64,000 nucleotides of DNA, taken from contig NZ_CP034900.1 of assembly GCF_005082365.1 (NCBI RefSeq), positions 310,001-374,000 of the forward strand, given 5' to 3'. Every line of letters starts with the position of its first letter. The first letter of the stretch is position 1. Under the pieces are notes generated by a model, which was not told the origin of the DNA, made no database searches, and worked only from the letters and a program-made list of their open reading frames with translations. The position numbers and the translations under genes are program-made. Below are positions 30,219-40,101 of this stretch, one piece after another. The DNA comes from Buchnera aphidicola (Artemisaphis artemisicola) (lineage in GTDB: Bacteria; Pseudomonadota; Gammaproteobacteria; Enterobacterales; Enterobacteriaceae).

Positions 30219-31514
30219 TTATAAAAATTTATTAAATGTGCTAATAGATAAAAAATCTTTAAAATAAGATGGAAAAGTTTTTGAAGTGCAATCTGGATTA
30301 AGTATGTTTACACCAATTCCAGATAAAGATATAAGTGAAAAACACATTGCTATACGATGATCATTATAAGTATTAATATTAGAATATTTAAAAGAAACAG
30401 GAGGAGTAATTGATAAAAAATCCTTTCCTTCTTCGACTAAAGCTCCAATTTTCTTTAATTCTATACTCATAGCGGATAAACGATCAGTTTCTTTTACTCG
30501 CCAATTGTATATATTCCTAATAATTGTAGTACCTTTAGAAAAAAGAGCAACTATTGCTATAGTCATTGCTGTGTCAGGAATATGATTCATATCTAAATCA
30601 ATAGCGTTCAATTCATTACGCGTACAGGTAATAGAATAATCTTCCCAATTAATTATAGCTCCCATTTTTTCAAGAATGTTAGCAAATTGTATATCACCTT
30701 GAATACTTTTTTTACCAACACCAATAACTTTAATTGATCCGCCTTTGATAGCAGCAGCAGCTAAAAAATAAGAAGCTGATGATGCATCTCCTTCAATTAT
30801 ATAACTTCCTGGAGTTTTATACTGTTGCTTGCCTTTTATATAAAAAATTTTGTAAGAATCATGATGAATGTATATTCCAAAAGATCGAATTAAATTTAAT
30901 GTAATATCAATATAAGGCTTTGAAACCATATCTCCTTTTATGAAAATAGTTGTATCTTTCAAAGCAAGTGGAGAACTCATTAATAATGAGGTTAAAAATT
31001 GACTAGAAATATTACCATTTAAAATAATAGAACCACCTAAAAAACCACCTTTTATACGTATTGGAGGATATCCTTCATTTTTTTGATATTCTATAATAGC
31101 ACCTCCTTGCTTTAATCCGTCTACAAGATCTTTAATAGGCCTTTCATGCATCCTATCATCACCTCGCAATATAATATCATTATTGCATAAAGATAAAGCA
31201 GAAAGAAGAGGTCTCATAGCAGTACCTGCATTGCCTAAAAATAATGAAATAGGTTTAGATAAATACAAAGCTTGTCCTTTTCCTTCAATATAACATTTTT
31301 TTTTATCATGAGATAAAGAATAATTTATACCTAAATTTTTTAAAGCATTCAGCATATGATGAACATCATCACTATTTAATAAATTACTTAAAAATGTCGT
31401 TCCTTTTGCCATAGCAGCAATTAATAAAACTCGATTAGAAATACTTTTTGATCCAGGTAAATTAACGATGCCATTTACATAAGATATTGGTTTTAAATTC
31501 AAAGAATTTTGCAT
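30219..31514 (-). CDS. aroA: 5-enolpyruvylshikimate-3-phosphate synthase
   Basis: Sixth step of the shikimate pathway, needed for aromatic amino acids that Buchnera supplies to its host. I start at 31514 ([15 protein letters not shown]), giving 431 residues (E. coli 427). The frame is open to 31574 but the extra 20 residues are a hydrophobic, non-conserved leader. The PEP/shikimate motifs [10 protein letters not shown] (about 20), [12 protein letters not shown] (about 91) and [10 protein letters not shown] (about 124) are intact. Only a weak ribosome-binding site (AGAG) is visible. serC is 72 bases upstream. Confidence 0.97.
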   Translation of the reverse strand: MQNSLNLKPISYVNGIVNLPGSKSISNRVLLIAAMAKGTTFLSNLLNSDDVHHMLNALKNLGINYSLSHDKKKCYIEGKGQALYLSKPISLFLGNAGTAMRPLLSALSLCNNDIILRGDDRMHERPIKDLVDGLKQGGAIIEYQKNEGYPPIRIKGGFLGGSIILNGNISSQFLTSLLMSSPLALKDTTIFIKGDMVSKPYIDITLNLIRSFGIYIHHDSYKIFYIKGKQQYKTPGSYIIEGDASSASYFLAAAAIKGGSIKVIGVGKKSIQGDIQFANILEKMGAIINWEDYSITCTRNELNAIDLDMNHIPDTAMTIAIVALFSKGTTIIRNIYNWRVKETDRLSAMSIELKKIGALVEEGKDFLSITPPVSFKYSNINTYNDHRIAMCFSLISLSGIGVNILNPDCTSKTFPSYFKDFLSISTFNKFL

Positions 31515-31586
31515 AATACATGTACACTCTATCGAATTAAAATTAAAATTAAAAATAACATACAAAAAAAACAAACTATAATCAAC

Positions 31587-32678
31587 TTAGCCATACCTGT
31601 TTTCAAAATATGACATAAACCTTACTAAAGATTTTACTCCTTCTAATGGCATCGCATTATAAAGAGATGCACGCATACCGCCTATTATACAATGTCCTTT
31701 TAAAGAAGTTAAACCTAAATCATGAGCTTCTTTTAAAAAAATATTATTTAATTTAGGATTAATTAAATGAAATACAACATTCATTTGTGATCTATTTTTC
31801 TTATCTATTCTATTAATATAAAATTCACTATCATCAATTTTTTGATATAGCAAATTCGATTTTTTTGTATTTAATATTTGAATTTTTTTTAAACCACCTT
31901 GTTTTTTTAACCATTTAAAAACTAATCCTGATAAATACCAAGCAAAAGTAGGTGGTGTATTAAACATAGAATTATGTTGTGATATTTTTTGATAATCTAA
32001 AATAGAAGGAGATATGTTAGAAGAACATTTTATTAGTTTATCTCGAATAATAATTATTGTTATACCTGCAGGACCGATATTTTTTTGAGCACCTGCATAA
32101 ATTAAATCATAGTTATTAATATTAATTGAACGAGATAAAATAAAAGATGAAAAATCTCCAATTATTATTTTATTATCAAAACTAGGTTCTTCATAAATTG
32201 ATAATCCTTCTATAGTTTCGTTAGGACAATAATGAATATAAGCTGAATTTTTATTGATATTCCATTGAGAAATAGGTAAAAGAGATATTATTTCATTTGT
32301 AGTTTTTTTAATATGTATAGAACTAGGAATGCAATATTTTTTAGCTTCGATTAATGCGCAATTAGACCAATACCCAGTATTTATATAATCTGCTGTTTTT
32401 GAAAAAGAATGATTCAATAAATTCATAGGAACAGCAGAAAATTGTCCTCTAGCACCACCTTGACAAAATAATACTTTAAAAGAGTCAGGAATTTTTAATA
32501 AATCTCTTAAATCTTTTTCTGCTTCTAAAGCAACTTGTATAAATTCTTCACTACGATGGCTAATTTCCATAATAGAAGAACCTAATTGATTCCAATTTTT
32601 AAGTTCTTTTTGAGCTTGATCAAGAACATCAATTGGAATCATAGCTGGACCAGCACTAAAGTTATAAACCATATTCAT
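31587..32678 (-). CDS. serC: phosphoserine aminotransferase
   Basis: PLP enzyme making phosphoserine from 3-phosphohydroxypyruvate; the same enzyme serves pyridoxal phosphate synthesis in E. coli. It has 363 residues (E. coli 362). The PLP lysine is in IYAGAQKNIGPAG (about 197), with the N-terminal NFSAGPAMIP and the C-terminal HCIIGGMRASLYNAMPLEGV blocks intact. A GGTGA site six bases before the ATG at 32678 supports this start over the second methionine. serC-aroA order is as in E. coli. Confidence 0.99.
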   Translation of the reverse strand: MNMVYNFSAGPAMIPIDVLDQAQKELKNWNQLGSSIMEISHRSEEFIQVALEAEKDLRDLLKIPDSFKVLFCQGGARGQFSAVPMNLLNHSFSKTADYINTGYWSNCALIEAKKYCIPSSIHIKKTTNEIISLLPISQWNINKNSAYIHYCPNETIEGLSIYEEPSFDNKIIIGDFSSFILSRSININNYDLIYAGAQKNIGPAGITIIIIRDKLIKCSSNISPSILDYQKISQHNSMFNTPPTFAWYLSGLVFKWLKKQGGLKKIQILNTKKSNLLYQKIDDSEFYINRIDKKNRSQMNVVFHLINPKLNNIFLKEAHDLGLTSLKGHCIIGGMRASLYNAMPLEGVKSLVRFMSYFENRYG

Positions 32679-32713
32679 TACTGTTCACCAATTATTGTTA
32701 AAATAATATAAAA

Positions 32714-33997
32714 TTAATTTATAAATTCTAATCCTCTCATATACTTTTTTTGAAGAATTTTAGGAATTTCTACACGACCATCAGCATGCTGATAATTTTC
32801 TAAAACTGCTGCTAATGTTCTACCAATTGCTAATCCAGATCCATTTAATGTATGTACAAAATAATTTTTTTGTTCAGATTTTTTTCGATAACGCGCTTTC
32901 ATGCGACGTGCTTGAAAATCACCCATATTAGAACAAGAAGAAATTTCTCTATATTTTTTCTGGGAAGGAAACCAGACTTCTAAATCATAAGTTTTTACAG
33001 AAGCAAAACCTGTTTCTCCTGTACATAAAAGTATTTTTCTATATGGTAATTCTAAAAGCTGTAATACTTTTTCAGCATGATGAGTTAAAACTTCTAAAGT
33101 TTTCATGGACTTTTCTGGTTTAACAATTTGAACTAATTCTACTTTATCAAATTGATGCAAGCGTATTAATCCTTTAACATCTCGTCCGTAAGAAGATGAT
33201 TCTGAACGAAAACAAGGAGTATGTGCAGTTAGCATAATAGGTAAATCTTTTTCTTCTATGATTTTATTACAAACTAAATTAGTTAATGGTACTTCTCCAG
33301 TAGGAATCAATATATAACTATTTTTATTCATAATATTAATATGAAATAAATCATCACTAAATTTAGGTAACTGTCCTGTACCATATAAAGCATTAGGATG
33401 AACTAAATAAGGTACATAAGTTTCTATATAACCATGATTTATGGTATGCAAATCCAACATAAATTGACTTAATGCTCTATGTAAAAGAGCAATTTTTCCT
33501 TTCATAACAACAAATTGTGAACCTGATATTTGTACTGAAGATTTCCAATCTAACTCATTAAGTTTATTACCTATCTCTACATGATTTTGAATTATAAAAT
33601 CATACTTTCTTTTTTTACCCCAATATTTAATATTCTTATTATTACTTGATTTATTTCCTTCAGGAACATCATCATCGGGAATATTAGGTATATCCATAGA
33701 AAAGTTATAGATTTTTTCTTTTAAAAAAGAAAGTTCAAGTTTAGAAGCTTGCAAAGCTTTTTCTGATTCTGAAACTTGTTTTTTTAATGATTCACTTTTT
33801 TTTTTAATTATTTTTGCATCTCTAATTAAATTTGATAAACAATTATGTTTATGCTGTAAATTTTCAGTTTTAATTTGTAATTTTTTACGTTTTTCCTCCA
33901 TAGAGGATATGGCTGAAATATCTAATTTATAACCTTTTTTCAACAATTTTTGAGCTGTTAAATGTAATTCATTGCGTAATAAATAAGGATTTAGCAT
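32714..33997 (-). CDS. serS: seryl-tRNA synthetase
   Basis: Class II synthetase charging tRNA-Ser, for example the tRNA-Ser(UGA) encoded at 50746. I start at 33997 (MLNPYLLRNEL), giving 427 residues (E. coli 430); the frame is open to 34057 but the added 20 residues have no counterpart. The N-terminal coiled-coil arm spans about 27-105 and is lysine rich. Motif 2 (TPCFRSESSSYGRDVKGLIR) and motif 3 (NGSGLAIGRTLAAVLENYQ) are intact. It is divergent from trxB. Confidence 0.98.
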   Translation of the reverse strand: MLNPYLLRNELHLTAQKLLKKGYKLDISAISSMEEKRKKLQIKTENLQHKHNCLSNLIRDAKIIKKKSESLKKQVSESEKALQASKLELSFLKEKIYNFSMDIPNIPDDDVPEGNKSSNNKNIKYWGKKRKYDFIIQNHVEIGNKLNELDWKSSVQISGSQFVVMKGKIALLHRALSQFMLDLHTINHGYIETYVPYLVHPNALYGTGQLPKFSDDLFHINIMNKNSYILIPTGEVPLTNLVCNKIIEEKDLPIMLTAHTPCFRSESSSYGRDVKGLIRLHQFDKVELVQIVKPEKSMKTLEVLTHHAEKVLQLLELPYRKILLCTGETGFASVKTYDLEVWFPSQKKYREISSCSNMGDFQARRMKARYRKKSEQKNYFVHTLNGSGLAIGRTLAAVLENYQHADGRVEIPKILQKKYMRGLEFIN

Positions 33998-34199
33998 AAT
34001 TTTTTTACTTCTTTTAATTATAAATAAATATTTTATAAAATATTTTTGGATTTGCATTATAAGATTTATTAAAGTAATAATAACTTATTTTTTTATTGAT
34101 AACATAATTTTTATTTAAAAAAAAATCACAGCATAATTAATTTTTTTTAACATATATTCTTAATATATAATATATATTTCTCTTTTATTATTAATTCTC

Positions 34200-34204
34200 A
34201 GGAA
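34200..34204 (+). promoter_or_regulatory. ribosome-binding site deciding the trxB start
   Basis: AGGAA lies seven bases before the ATG at 34212. An in-frame TTG at 34206 could extend the protein by two residues but would be too close to this site. Confidence 0.8.
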
Positions 34205-34211
34205 ATTGAAC

Positions 34212-35168
34212 ATGAGTGATATTAAACATAGTAAAATAATTATTTTAGGTTCAGGACCAGCTGGATATACCGCAGCTATATATGCTTCAAGAGCGAATTT
34301 GTATCCTTTGCTTATCACAGGAAAAAATCCAGGAGGTCAATTAATGAATACAAATGAAATAGAAAATTGGCCTGGAGATATAAATAAAATCAGTGGTTCA
34401 GAATTAATGAATCGTATGAATAAACATGCAATAAAGTTCAAAACTAAAATTATATCTGATACTATTAATTTAGTAAATTTTAAAAAAAAACCTTTTTTAT
34501 TATCAGGCGAAAAATATCAATATACTGCAGATTCAGTAATTATTGCTACTGGTGCTAATCCTCGTTATCTAGGATTGAAATCAGAAAAGATTTTCAAAGG
34601 AAAAGGTGTTTCAACATGTGCTGTCTGTGATGGATTTTTCTATAAAGATAAAGAAATAGCAGTAGTCGGAGGAGGAAATACTGCTATAGAAGAAACATTG
34701 TATTTATCTAATTTTGCTAAAAAAATTTATCTTATACATCGTAGAACGAATTTTCGTGCAGAAAAAATTCTAATAGATCGATTACAAAAACAAATAAAAA
34801 ATAAAAAAGTAGTATTATGCTTAAATTCTATTGTAAAAAATATATTAGGAGATCTTTCTGGCGTTACTTCTTTAGTAATTGAACAAAAAATTTTTGAAGA
34901 AACAAGAGAAATTATAATAAATATTTCTGGAGTATTTATTGCAATTGGATATATACCTAATACAAATATATTTATCAATAAATTAGAAATGAATAATGGT
35001 TATATCAAAGTGATGAATGGAATGCATGGAAGTTTTACACAAACAAGTGTTCCTGGTATTTTTGCTGCAGGAGATGTAATAGATCACGTCTATAGACAAG
35101 CGATTACATCATCTTCTAGTGGTTGTATGGCTGCTCTAGATAGTGAAAGATATCTTAGTTCTTTATAA
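34212..35168 (+). CDS. trxB: thioredoxin reductase
   Basis: FAD enzyme reducing thioredoxin with NADPH. From ATG 34212 it has 318 residues (E. coli 321). The FAD-binding motif GSGPAGYTAA is at 13-22, the NADPH-binding GGGNTAIEE near 158, and the C-terminal FAD motif FAAGDVIDHVYRQA near 280. The redox pair is C136 and C139 in CAVCDGFF; E. coli has CATC. An RBS six to eight bases upstream fixes the start. It is divergent from serS. Confidence 0.98.
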   Translation: MSDIKHSKIIILGSGPAGYTAAIYASRANLYPLLITGKNPGGQLMNTNEIENWPGDINKISGSELMNRMNKHAIKFKTKIISDTINLVNFKKKPFLLSGEKYQYTADSVIIATGANPRYLGLKSEKIFKGKGVSTCAVCDGFFYKDKEIAVVGGGNTAIEETLYLSNFAKKIYLIHRRTNFRAEKILIDRLQKQIKNKKVVLCLNSIVKNILGDLSGVTSLVIEQKIFEETREIIINISGVFIAIGYIPNTNIFINKLEMNNGYIKVMNGMHGSFTQTSVPGIFAAGDVIDHVYRQAITSSSSGCMAALDSERYLSSL

Positions 35169-35205
35169 ACAATGTCTTTTATATATAAAAAATATTATTT
35201 AAAAC

Positions 35206-35228
35206 ATACTAGTCAATACGACTAGTAT
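35206..35228 (+). terminator. perfect 9-bp hairpin between trxB and infA
   Basis: ATACTAGTC (35206-35214) and GACTAGTAT (35220-35228) are exact inverted arms around AATAC. It lies 38 bases after the trxB stop. No T run follows, so factor-independent termination is uncertain; it may instead protect a transcript end. Confidence 0.5.
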
Positions 35229-35281
35229 CTGATAGACTGCAAGAAATTTATATGTAAAATAATTTTTTTAAAGAGAAAAAA

Positions 35282-35500
35282 ATGGCTAAAGAAGAAAACA
35301 TTGAAATGCAAGGTGTAGTAATAGATACACTGCCTAATACTATGTTCCGTGTTGAACTAGAAAATAAACATATTATTACAGCTCATATATCAGGAAAAAT
35401 GAGAAAAAATTATATTAGAATATTAACAGGAGATAAAGTTACTGTTGAATTAACACCTTACGATTTAACTAAAGGTAGAATTATTTTTAGAAGTCGTTAA
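35282..35500 (+). CDS. infA: translation initiation factor IF-1
   Basis: Small S1-fold factor that binds the ribosomal A site during initiation. The 72 residues match E. coli IF-1 almost throughout, including [11 protein letters not shown] at the start and [19 protein letters not shown] near 37-55. An AAAGAGAAAAAA leader precedes the ATG. In E. coli infA is near trxB as well, with cyd genes and aat between; those are absent here. Confidence 0.99.
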   Translation: MAKEENIEMQGVVIDTLPNTMFRVELENKHIITAHISGKMRKNYIRILTGDKVTVELTPYDLTKGRIIFRSR

Positions 35501-35677
35501 AAGAAATAAAAATCAAAAAATTAAACTTCAACAACTAAACACTAATAATCAATCAATGATTTTCTAAATTAAAAATAAAAATTCACTTCTCAAAACTTAT
35601 CTATAACTTTTATAAAAAATCTATTTTAAAATCATTAAAAAATTTTTGTTATAAAAATAAAAATTTAAAGAGAATTT

Positions 35678-37444
35678 ATGCGCACTAAATATTGTGGAAA
35701 CATTAAATTAATCCATTTAAAAAAAATAGTAAAATTATGTGGTTGGGTTCATAAAATACGAAATCTTGGTCAATTTATTTTTATAGATATGAGAGATTAT
35801 ACTGGTCTTATTCAAATTCTTTTTGAATTTAAAAACAACAAGATTTTTAAAAAAGCTTTAAATTTAAGAAATGAATATTGTATTCAAATTTCTGGCATAG
35901 TGCAAAGAAGAGAAAAAAGAAATATAAATAAAAAAATAAAAACTGGAGAAGTAGAAATTTTAGCAAATTCTTTAAATATTTTAAATACTTCTAAACCATT
36001 ACCATTAAATTACACTGATTATAATCATGATGATTCGAGATTAAAGTATCGATATTTAGATTTACGTCGTTTCAATATTTTAAAAAATCTCAAAGTAAGA
36101 AATCAAGTAACTTATTTAATAAGAAAATTTATGACAAAAAAAAATTTTCTAGATATTGAAACACCTATTTTGACAAAATCTACACCGGAAGGTGCAAGAG
36201 ATTATATAGTACCTAGTCGTAATTATCATGGAAAATTTTATGCATTACCTCAATCTCCACAATTGTTTAAACAAATATTAATGATTTCTGGTGTTGATAG
36301 ATATTATCAAATAGTCAAATGTTTTCGTGATGAAGATTTACGTTCAGATCGACAACCAGAATTTACGCAAATTGATATTGAAGCTTCTTTTATGAACGCT
36401 AACAAAATTCGAAATTTAACAGAAACATTAATAAAAAAAATTTGGTCAAAAATTTCTAATGTCAAGTTAAATAAATTTCCTATAATATCTTTTGATGAAT
36501 CTATAAAAAAATATGGATCAGATAAACCGGATTTAAGAAATCCAATAGAAATTATTGATGTATCTAAAATATTTCAAAATAAAGAATTTATTTCATATTT
36601 TGATATGAATTGTAACGAAAATAATAGAGTAGGATTACTATGCATTCCAAAAGGAGCAAAAATAAGTCGGAAAAACATTAAAGTTTACAATGAATATGTA
36701 AAACAATATAATTCTAAAAAACTATTTTACATAAAAATAATTGAGTCAAATAATAATATATATAATACATATAGCTCAATAAAAAATATTTTAAGTAAAA
36801 AAATTATAGAGCAAGTAATTAAAAAAAGTAATGCTAAAGAAGGAGATATACTTTTTTTAATTGCCGATCAAGAACATATTGTTAATAAATCTCTTGGTAT
36901 GCTTAGAATAAAAATAGGAAATGATCTAAATATTACTGAAAAAAACAATTGGAAACCTATATGGATAATTAATTTCCCTATGTTCAAACAAGATATAAAT
37001 GGAAATTTTTCTTCTGTTCATCATCCATTTACTTCTATGAAGAAAAATCATGAAAAAAAATTTCAAAAGTCACCTGCACTTGCTATTTCAGAAAGCTATG
37101 ATCTTGTAATCAATGGTTATGAAATTGGAGGAGGTTCTGTACGAATTAATAACGCTGATATACAAAAAAAAGTATTTGATATTATTGGAATAGAGAAATC
37201 AATACAAAATGAAAAATTCGGTTTTTTAATAGAAGCATTAGAATATGGCGCTCCCCCACATGCAGGAATAGCTTTAGGATTAGATAGAATAGTAATGCTT
37301 TTAACTAAAAGTGATAATATTAGAGATGTTATTGCTTTTCCTAAAACAACGTCTGCAACTTGTTTAATGACAAATACTCCGAGTACATTAGACTCAGAAA
37401 CATTAAAGGAACTGGGTATAAAAAATATAAAAAATAATAAATAA
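35678..37444 (+). CDS. aspS: aspartyl-tRNA synthetase
   Basis: Class II synthetase for tRNA-Asp, bacterial type, 588 residues (E. coli 590). The N-terminal OB-fold anticodon domain starts with LCGWVHKIRNLGQFIFIDMRD (about 19). Motif 2 is in YQIVKCFRDEDLRSDRQPEFTQ (about 209) and motif 3 in GIALGLDRIVMLL (about 527). The bacterial insertion (GAD) domain at about 280-420 is divergent and lysine/asparagine rich. The stop lies ten bases from the convergent znuB. Confidence 0.98.
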   Translation: MRTKYCGNIKLIHLKKIVKLCGWVHKIRNLGQFIFIDMRDYTGLIQILFEFKNNKIFKKALNLRNEYCIQISGIVQRREKRNINKKIKTGEVEILANSLNILNTSKPLPLNYTDYNHDDSRLKYRYLDLRRFNILKNLKVRNQVTYLIRKFMTKKNFLDIETPILTKSTPEGARDYIVPSRNYHGKFYALPQSPQLFKQILMISGVDRYYQIVKCFRDEDLRSDRQPEFTQIDIEASFMNANKIRNLTETLIKKIWSKISNVKLNKFPIISFDESIKKYGSDKPDLRNPIEIIDVSKIFQNKEFISYFDMNCNENNRVGLLCIPKGAKISRKNIKVYNEYVKQYNSKKLFYIKIIESNNNIYNTYSSIKNILSKKIIEQVIKKSNAKEGDILFLIADQEHIVNKSLGMLRIKIGNDLNITEKNNWKPIWIINFPMFKQDINGNFSSVHHPFTSMKKNHEKKFQKSPALAISESYDLVINGYEIGGGSVRINNADIQKKVFDIIGIEKSIQNEKFGFLIEALEYGAPPHAGIALGLDRIVMLLTKSDNIRDVIAFPKTTSATCLMTNTPSTLDSETLKELGIKNIKNNK

Positions 37445-37454
37445 AATATTTTAT

Positions 37455-38246
37455 TTATGAAAATATATGGTTTTTAATATTGCTTAATATACAGAGACAA
37501 GAAGCACACAATACAATAGATGGACTAGCTGGTGTACTAAATAAAATAGACATAAATATTCCTCCTGTAACAGATATAATACTAATAATTATAGCAATGA
37601 TAATCATTTTTTCTGGAGAACCTGAAAAATGTTGTGCAGTTGCAGGTGGAATAATAAGTAAAGAAGTTATTAATAGCGCCCCTACAAATTTAATGGCTAT
37701 AGAAATAGTTAGGGCACTCATTAACATAATAGTTAAACGAGCATAAAAAATATTTACACCATCTATTTTAGCTAATTCTTCATTAATAGTTGCTAATAAA
37801 ATATTTTCCCAATGAAAAAACAAAATAGTTAACACAAGTATACTGCTTATTGCCATAATAATTAGATCAGATTTTTTTACAGATAACAAATCGCCAAATA
37901 AATAATTAGTAATATGTACTTGATCATTAGAAGACATCAAACTTATAACAATTATTCCTAAGGATAATGCACTATGTGATGTTATACTTAAAATAGTATT
38001 CAATGAACAAGGTAATAATTCTTCCAACCATGCTATAACTATTGCAAGAAAGCTCATTAAACAAAAGAGAACATAAAAAGAATTAATATTAAATATTGTA
38101 GATATAGCTATTCCTAATAAAGAAGAATGTGATAAAGTATCACCAAAAGATGACATTCGACGCCAAACTATAAATGAACCTAGTGGACCAGTGGTAAAAG
38201 CTATTATGATGCCTGCTAACCATCCTGAAAAAATTGTTTCAAACAT
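37455..38246 (-). CDS. znuB: zinc ABC transporter permease ZnuB
   Basis: Membrane component of a high-affinity zinc importer (ABC-3 family), 263 residues (E. coli 261). Eight or so membrane segments are evident, and family motifs include FTTGPLGSFIVWRRMSSFGDTLSHSSLLG near 18-46 and VGALLITSLLIIPPATA near 189. It follows znuC on the minus strand. The periplasmic zinc-binding protein gene znuA, which in E. coli is divergent from znuC, is not present. Confidence 0.96.
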   Translation of the reverse strand: MFETIFSGWLAGIIIAFTTGPLGSFIVWRRMSSFGDTLSHSSLLGIAISTIFNINSFYVLFCLMSFLAIVIAWLEELLPCSLNTILSITSHSALSLGIIVISLMSSNDQVHITNYLFGDLLSVKKSDLIIMAISSILVLTILFFHWENILLATINEELAKIDGVNIFYARLTIMLMSALTISIAIKFVGALLITSLLIIPPATAQHFSGSPEKMIIIAIIISIISVTGGIFMSILFSTPASPSIVLCASCLCILSNIKNHIFS

Positions 38247-38280
38247 AAAATTTACTCTATCGTTTTATTTTAATATATTT

Positions 38281-38997
38281 TTAAAAATGGTGAGTATGAT
38301 TATGACGATGATGATAAATAGCCATATCTTGTACACGTTCTAATCCAAACATAGAAATAAATTCTGAATTGTTACAAACAGTTTCTGGAGTTCCAGAACA
38401 ACAAATATGGTTATTTAAACAAATTACATCATCTGTTTTAGCCATAACAAAATTCAAATCATGAGAAACTATTAAAATAGAACATTTTAGTTCATGTTGA
38501 ATTTGATTGATTAATTTATATAAATCCAATTGTCCTATTACGTCAACTCCTTGTGTTGGTTCATCTAAAATAAGCAGATTAGGATTATTTAACAATGCTT
38601 TAGCCAAAAGAATTCTTTGCATTTCTCCACCAGATAACTTTTGTAATTGACAATCTTTTAAAGATTCTGCTTTTACACGTTTTAATATTTCTAATATTTT
38701 GGCATTATTATTTCTTTTAGACAATTTTATAAATCTTTCTACTGTGATTGGTAATAGTGTATTAAGTGATAATTTTTGAGGTACATAACCAATAGATAAT
38801 TTATAAAAACGTATAATTGTTCCAGAACTAGGTTTTATTAAACCTAAAATAATACGGACTAAAGTAGACTTGCCAGCTCCATTAGGTCCAATTAACGTAA
38901 GAACACGATTAGGAATTAAAGATAATGATATATTAGAAAGGATAGAACGATTAGATAAATTTACAAAAACATTTTTTAACTGAATAAGTTTTGACAT
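38281..38997 (-). CDS. znuC: zinc ABC transporter ATPase ZnuC
   Basis: ATPase partner of ZnuB, 238 residues (E. coli 251). Walker A is GPNGAGKST (about 37-45), the signature is LSGGEMQRILLAKAL, Walker B is LLILDEPTQGVD and the switch histidine is in VSHDLNFV. A histidine-rich tail (MAIYHHRHNHTHHF) closes the protein, as in E. coli ZnuC, and may sense metal. With no znuA in the window, how zinc reaches ZnuBC is unclear. Confidence 0.97.
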   Translation of the reverse strand: MSKLIQLKNVFVNLSNRSILSNISLSLIPNRVLTLIGPNGAGKSTLVRIILGLIKPSSGTIIRFYKLSIGYVPQKLSLNTLLPITVERFIKLSKRNNNAKILEILKRVKAESLKDCQLQKLSGGEMQRILLAKALLNNPNLLILDEPTQGVDVIGQLDLYKLINQIQHELKCSILIVSHDLNFVMAKTDDVICLNNHICCSGTPETVCNNSEFISMFGLERVQDMAIYHHRHNHTHHF

Positions 38998-40101
38998 AAA
39001 TTGATAAATAATTTTTATTAATTATAATATATAAAATTTGTTTTTATATAATGATTATATAGCAATCAATTATAAAGTGAAATTGTAAATTATTTTTTAA
39101 AATTATACAAGATTAGTTTATTGAAAAAAATTTTATTTTTTTAAATTTTTCTATATAAAAATATATATATTTTTATATTGTTAGATTCTTGAAATGTTTA
39201 AAACATATTAAGAAAAATTTATTTCAAAATATTTTTAAAATAATATTTTTATATTATCGCGATATACTTCTTTTTAATAAATTTATTTTCTTACTACTTT
39301 ATAGTACTATATAATATGCTTATTTGTCACTTTGCTGCTTTTTTTTAAAATTTTGATAACATAATAACATAATAATAAAATTTAAATAATACATAAAATT
39401 ATAAATAATAAAAATAAAAATATAAAAAATCATAATAATTTAATTAATAAACAAAATTATTATCTATTTTTATCTTCAAAAATAAATAAAACTAGTTAAC
39501 TATTAACATTAATACGAAATATTTCTAATTACCATAAAAAAAATATTTTAAAAATAATCACTTTTTAAGTAAAAAAACATTAATTCAAAAAAACTCTATT
39601 TTTTTTAAAGCTCATTACAATCAAGATTAAATTAATATAACTTAATGACAAGTAGATTTTTAAAAACTAAATAACAAAGTAGTTTTACTTTAGCTTTTTT
39701 TATATATTTTATTAAATAATAAAAATGTATTACTAGGTATAAGATTTAATAACTTTAAAAAAAATTATTTTATACTTTATTTTAATAATAATTTTTACAA
39801 TATTTATAGATTTAATATACATAATAAATTTATTAAGTGTTTATTTCTTAAAAAGATTTTAGTTAAAATAGGGTATATTATAAAGATAGGACAAAGAATT
39901 ACTTTATTAGGAAATACAGGTTGTACTACTAGTTGACATCTACGTTATTAAATTTAAATAAAATAATTAAACAATTAATCCTTTAAGATTAAAATCTTGT
40001 TAAGATCTGAAAAGAAACAACGAAACAAAAAAATAATAAAATATTTAAAATAAAATACATTCACTATAATACATATAATTTTTATTTATAATTTATAAAG
40101 A
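38998..40101. other. 1.1 kb gene-poor region between znuC and pykA
   Basis: No intact gene is present. The position corresponds to znuA and mepM (yebA) in E. coli, which both read away from znuC. Only a short mepM trace can be recognised (39796-39951, listed separately). znuA has left nothing I can identify. The rest is A/T-only sequence with a 26-base AT palindrome at 39153-39178 and no convincing promoter. Confidence 0.7.
39796..39951 (+). pseudogene. mepM: remnant of murein endopeptidase MepM (YebA, M23 peptidase)
   Basis: One frame reads LKKILVKIGYIIKIGQRI (from 39847) then TLLGNTGCTTS, stop, HLRY, stop. This aligns with the E. coli MepM segment LRKILVKPGQKVKRGDRI, then ALSGNTGRSTGPHLHYE. 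The proline codon has become TGA (39934-39936), the HLH zinc/catalytic motif is HLR, and the glutamate codon is TAA (39949-39951). A possible further trace is RNISNYH near 39515, which resembles the family RISSNFN segment, but this is weak. Orientation and position fit the E. coli order, with mepM pointing away from znuCB. The gene is dead. Confidence 0.72.

Noticed and set aside
37480-37746. An 88-codon plus-strand open frame inside znuB
   Set aside because: Antisense to the conserved ZnuB membrane region; no independent support.
39153-39178. A 26-base AT-only palindrome upstream of znuC, considered as a Zur operator
   Set aside because: It contains none of the G/C positions of known Zur sites, and palindromes of A/T runs are expected by chance here.
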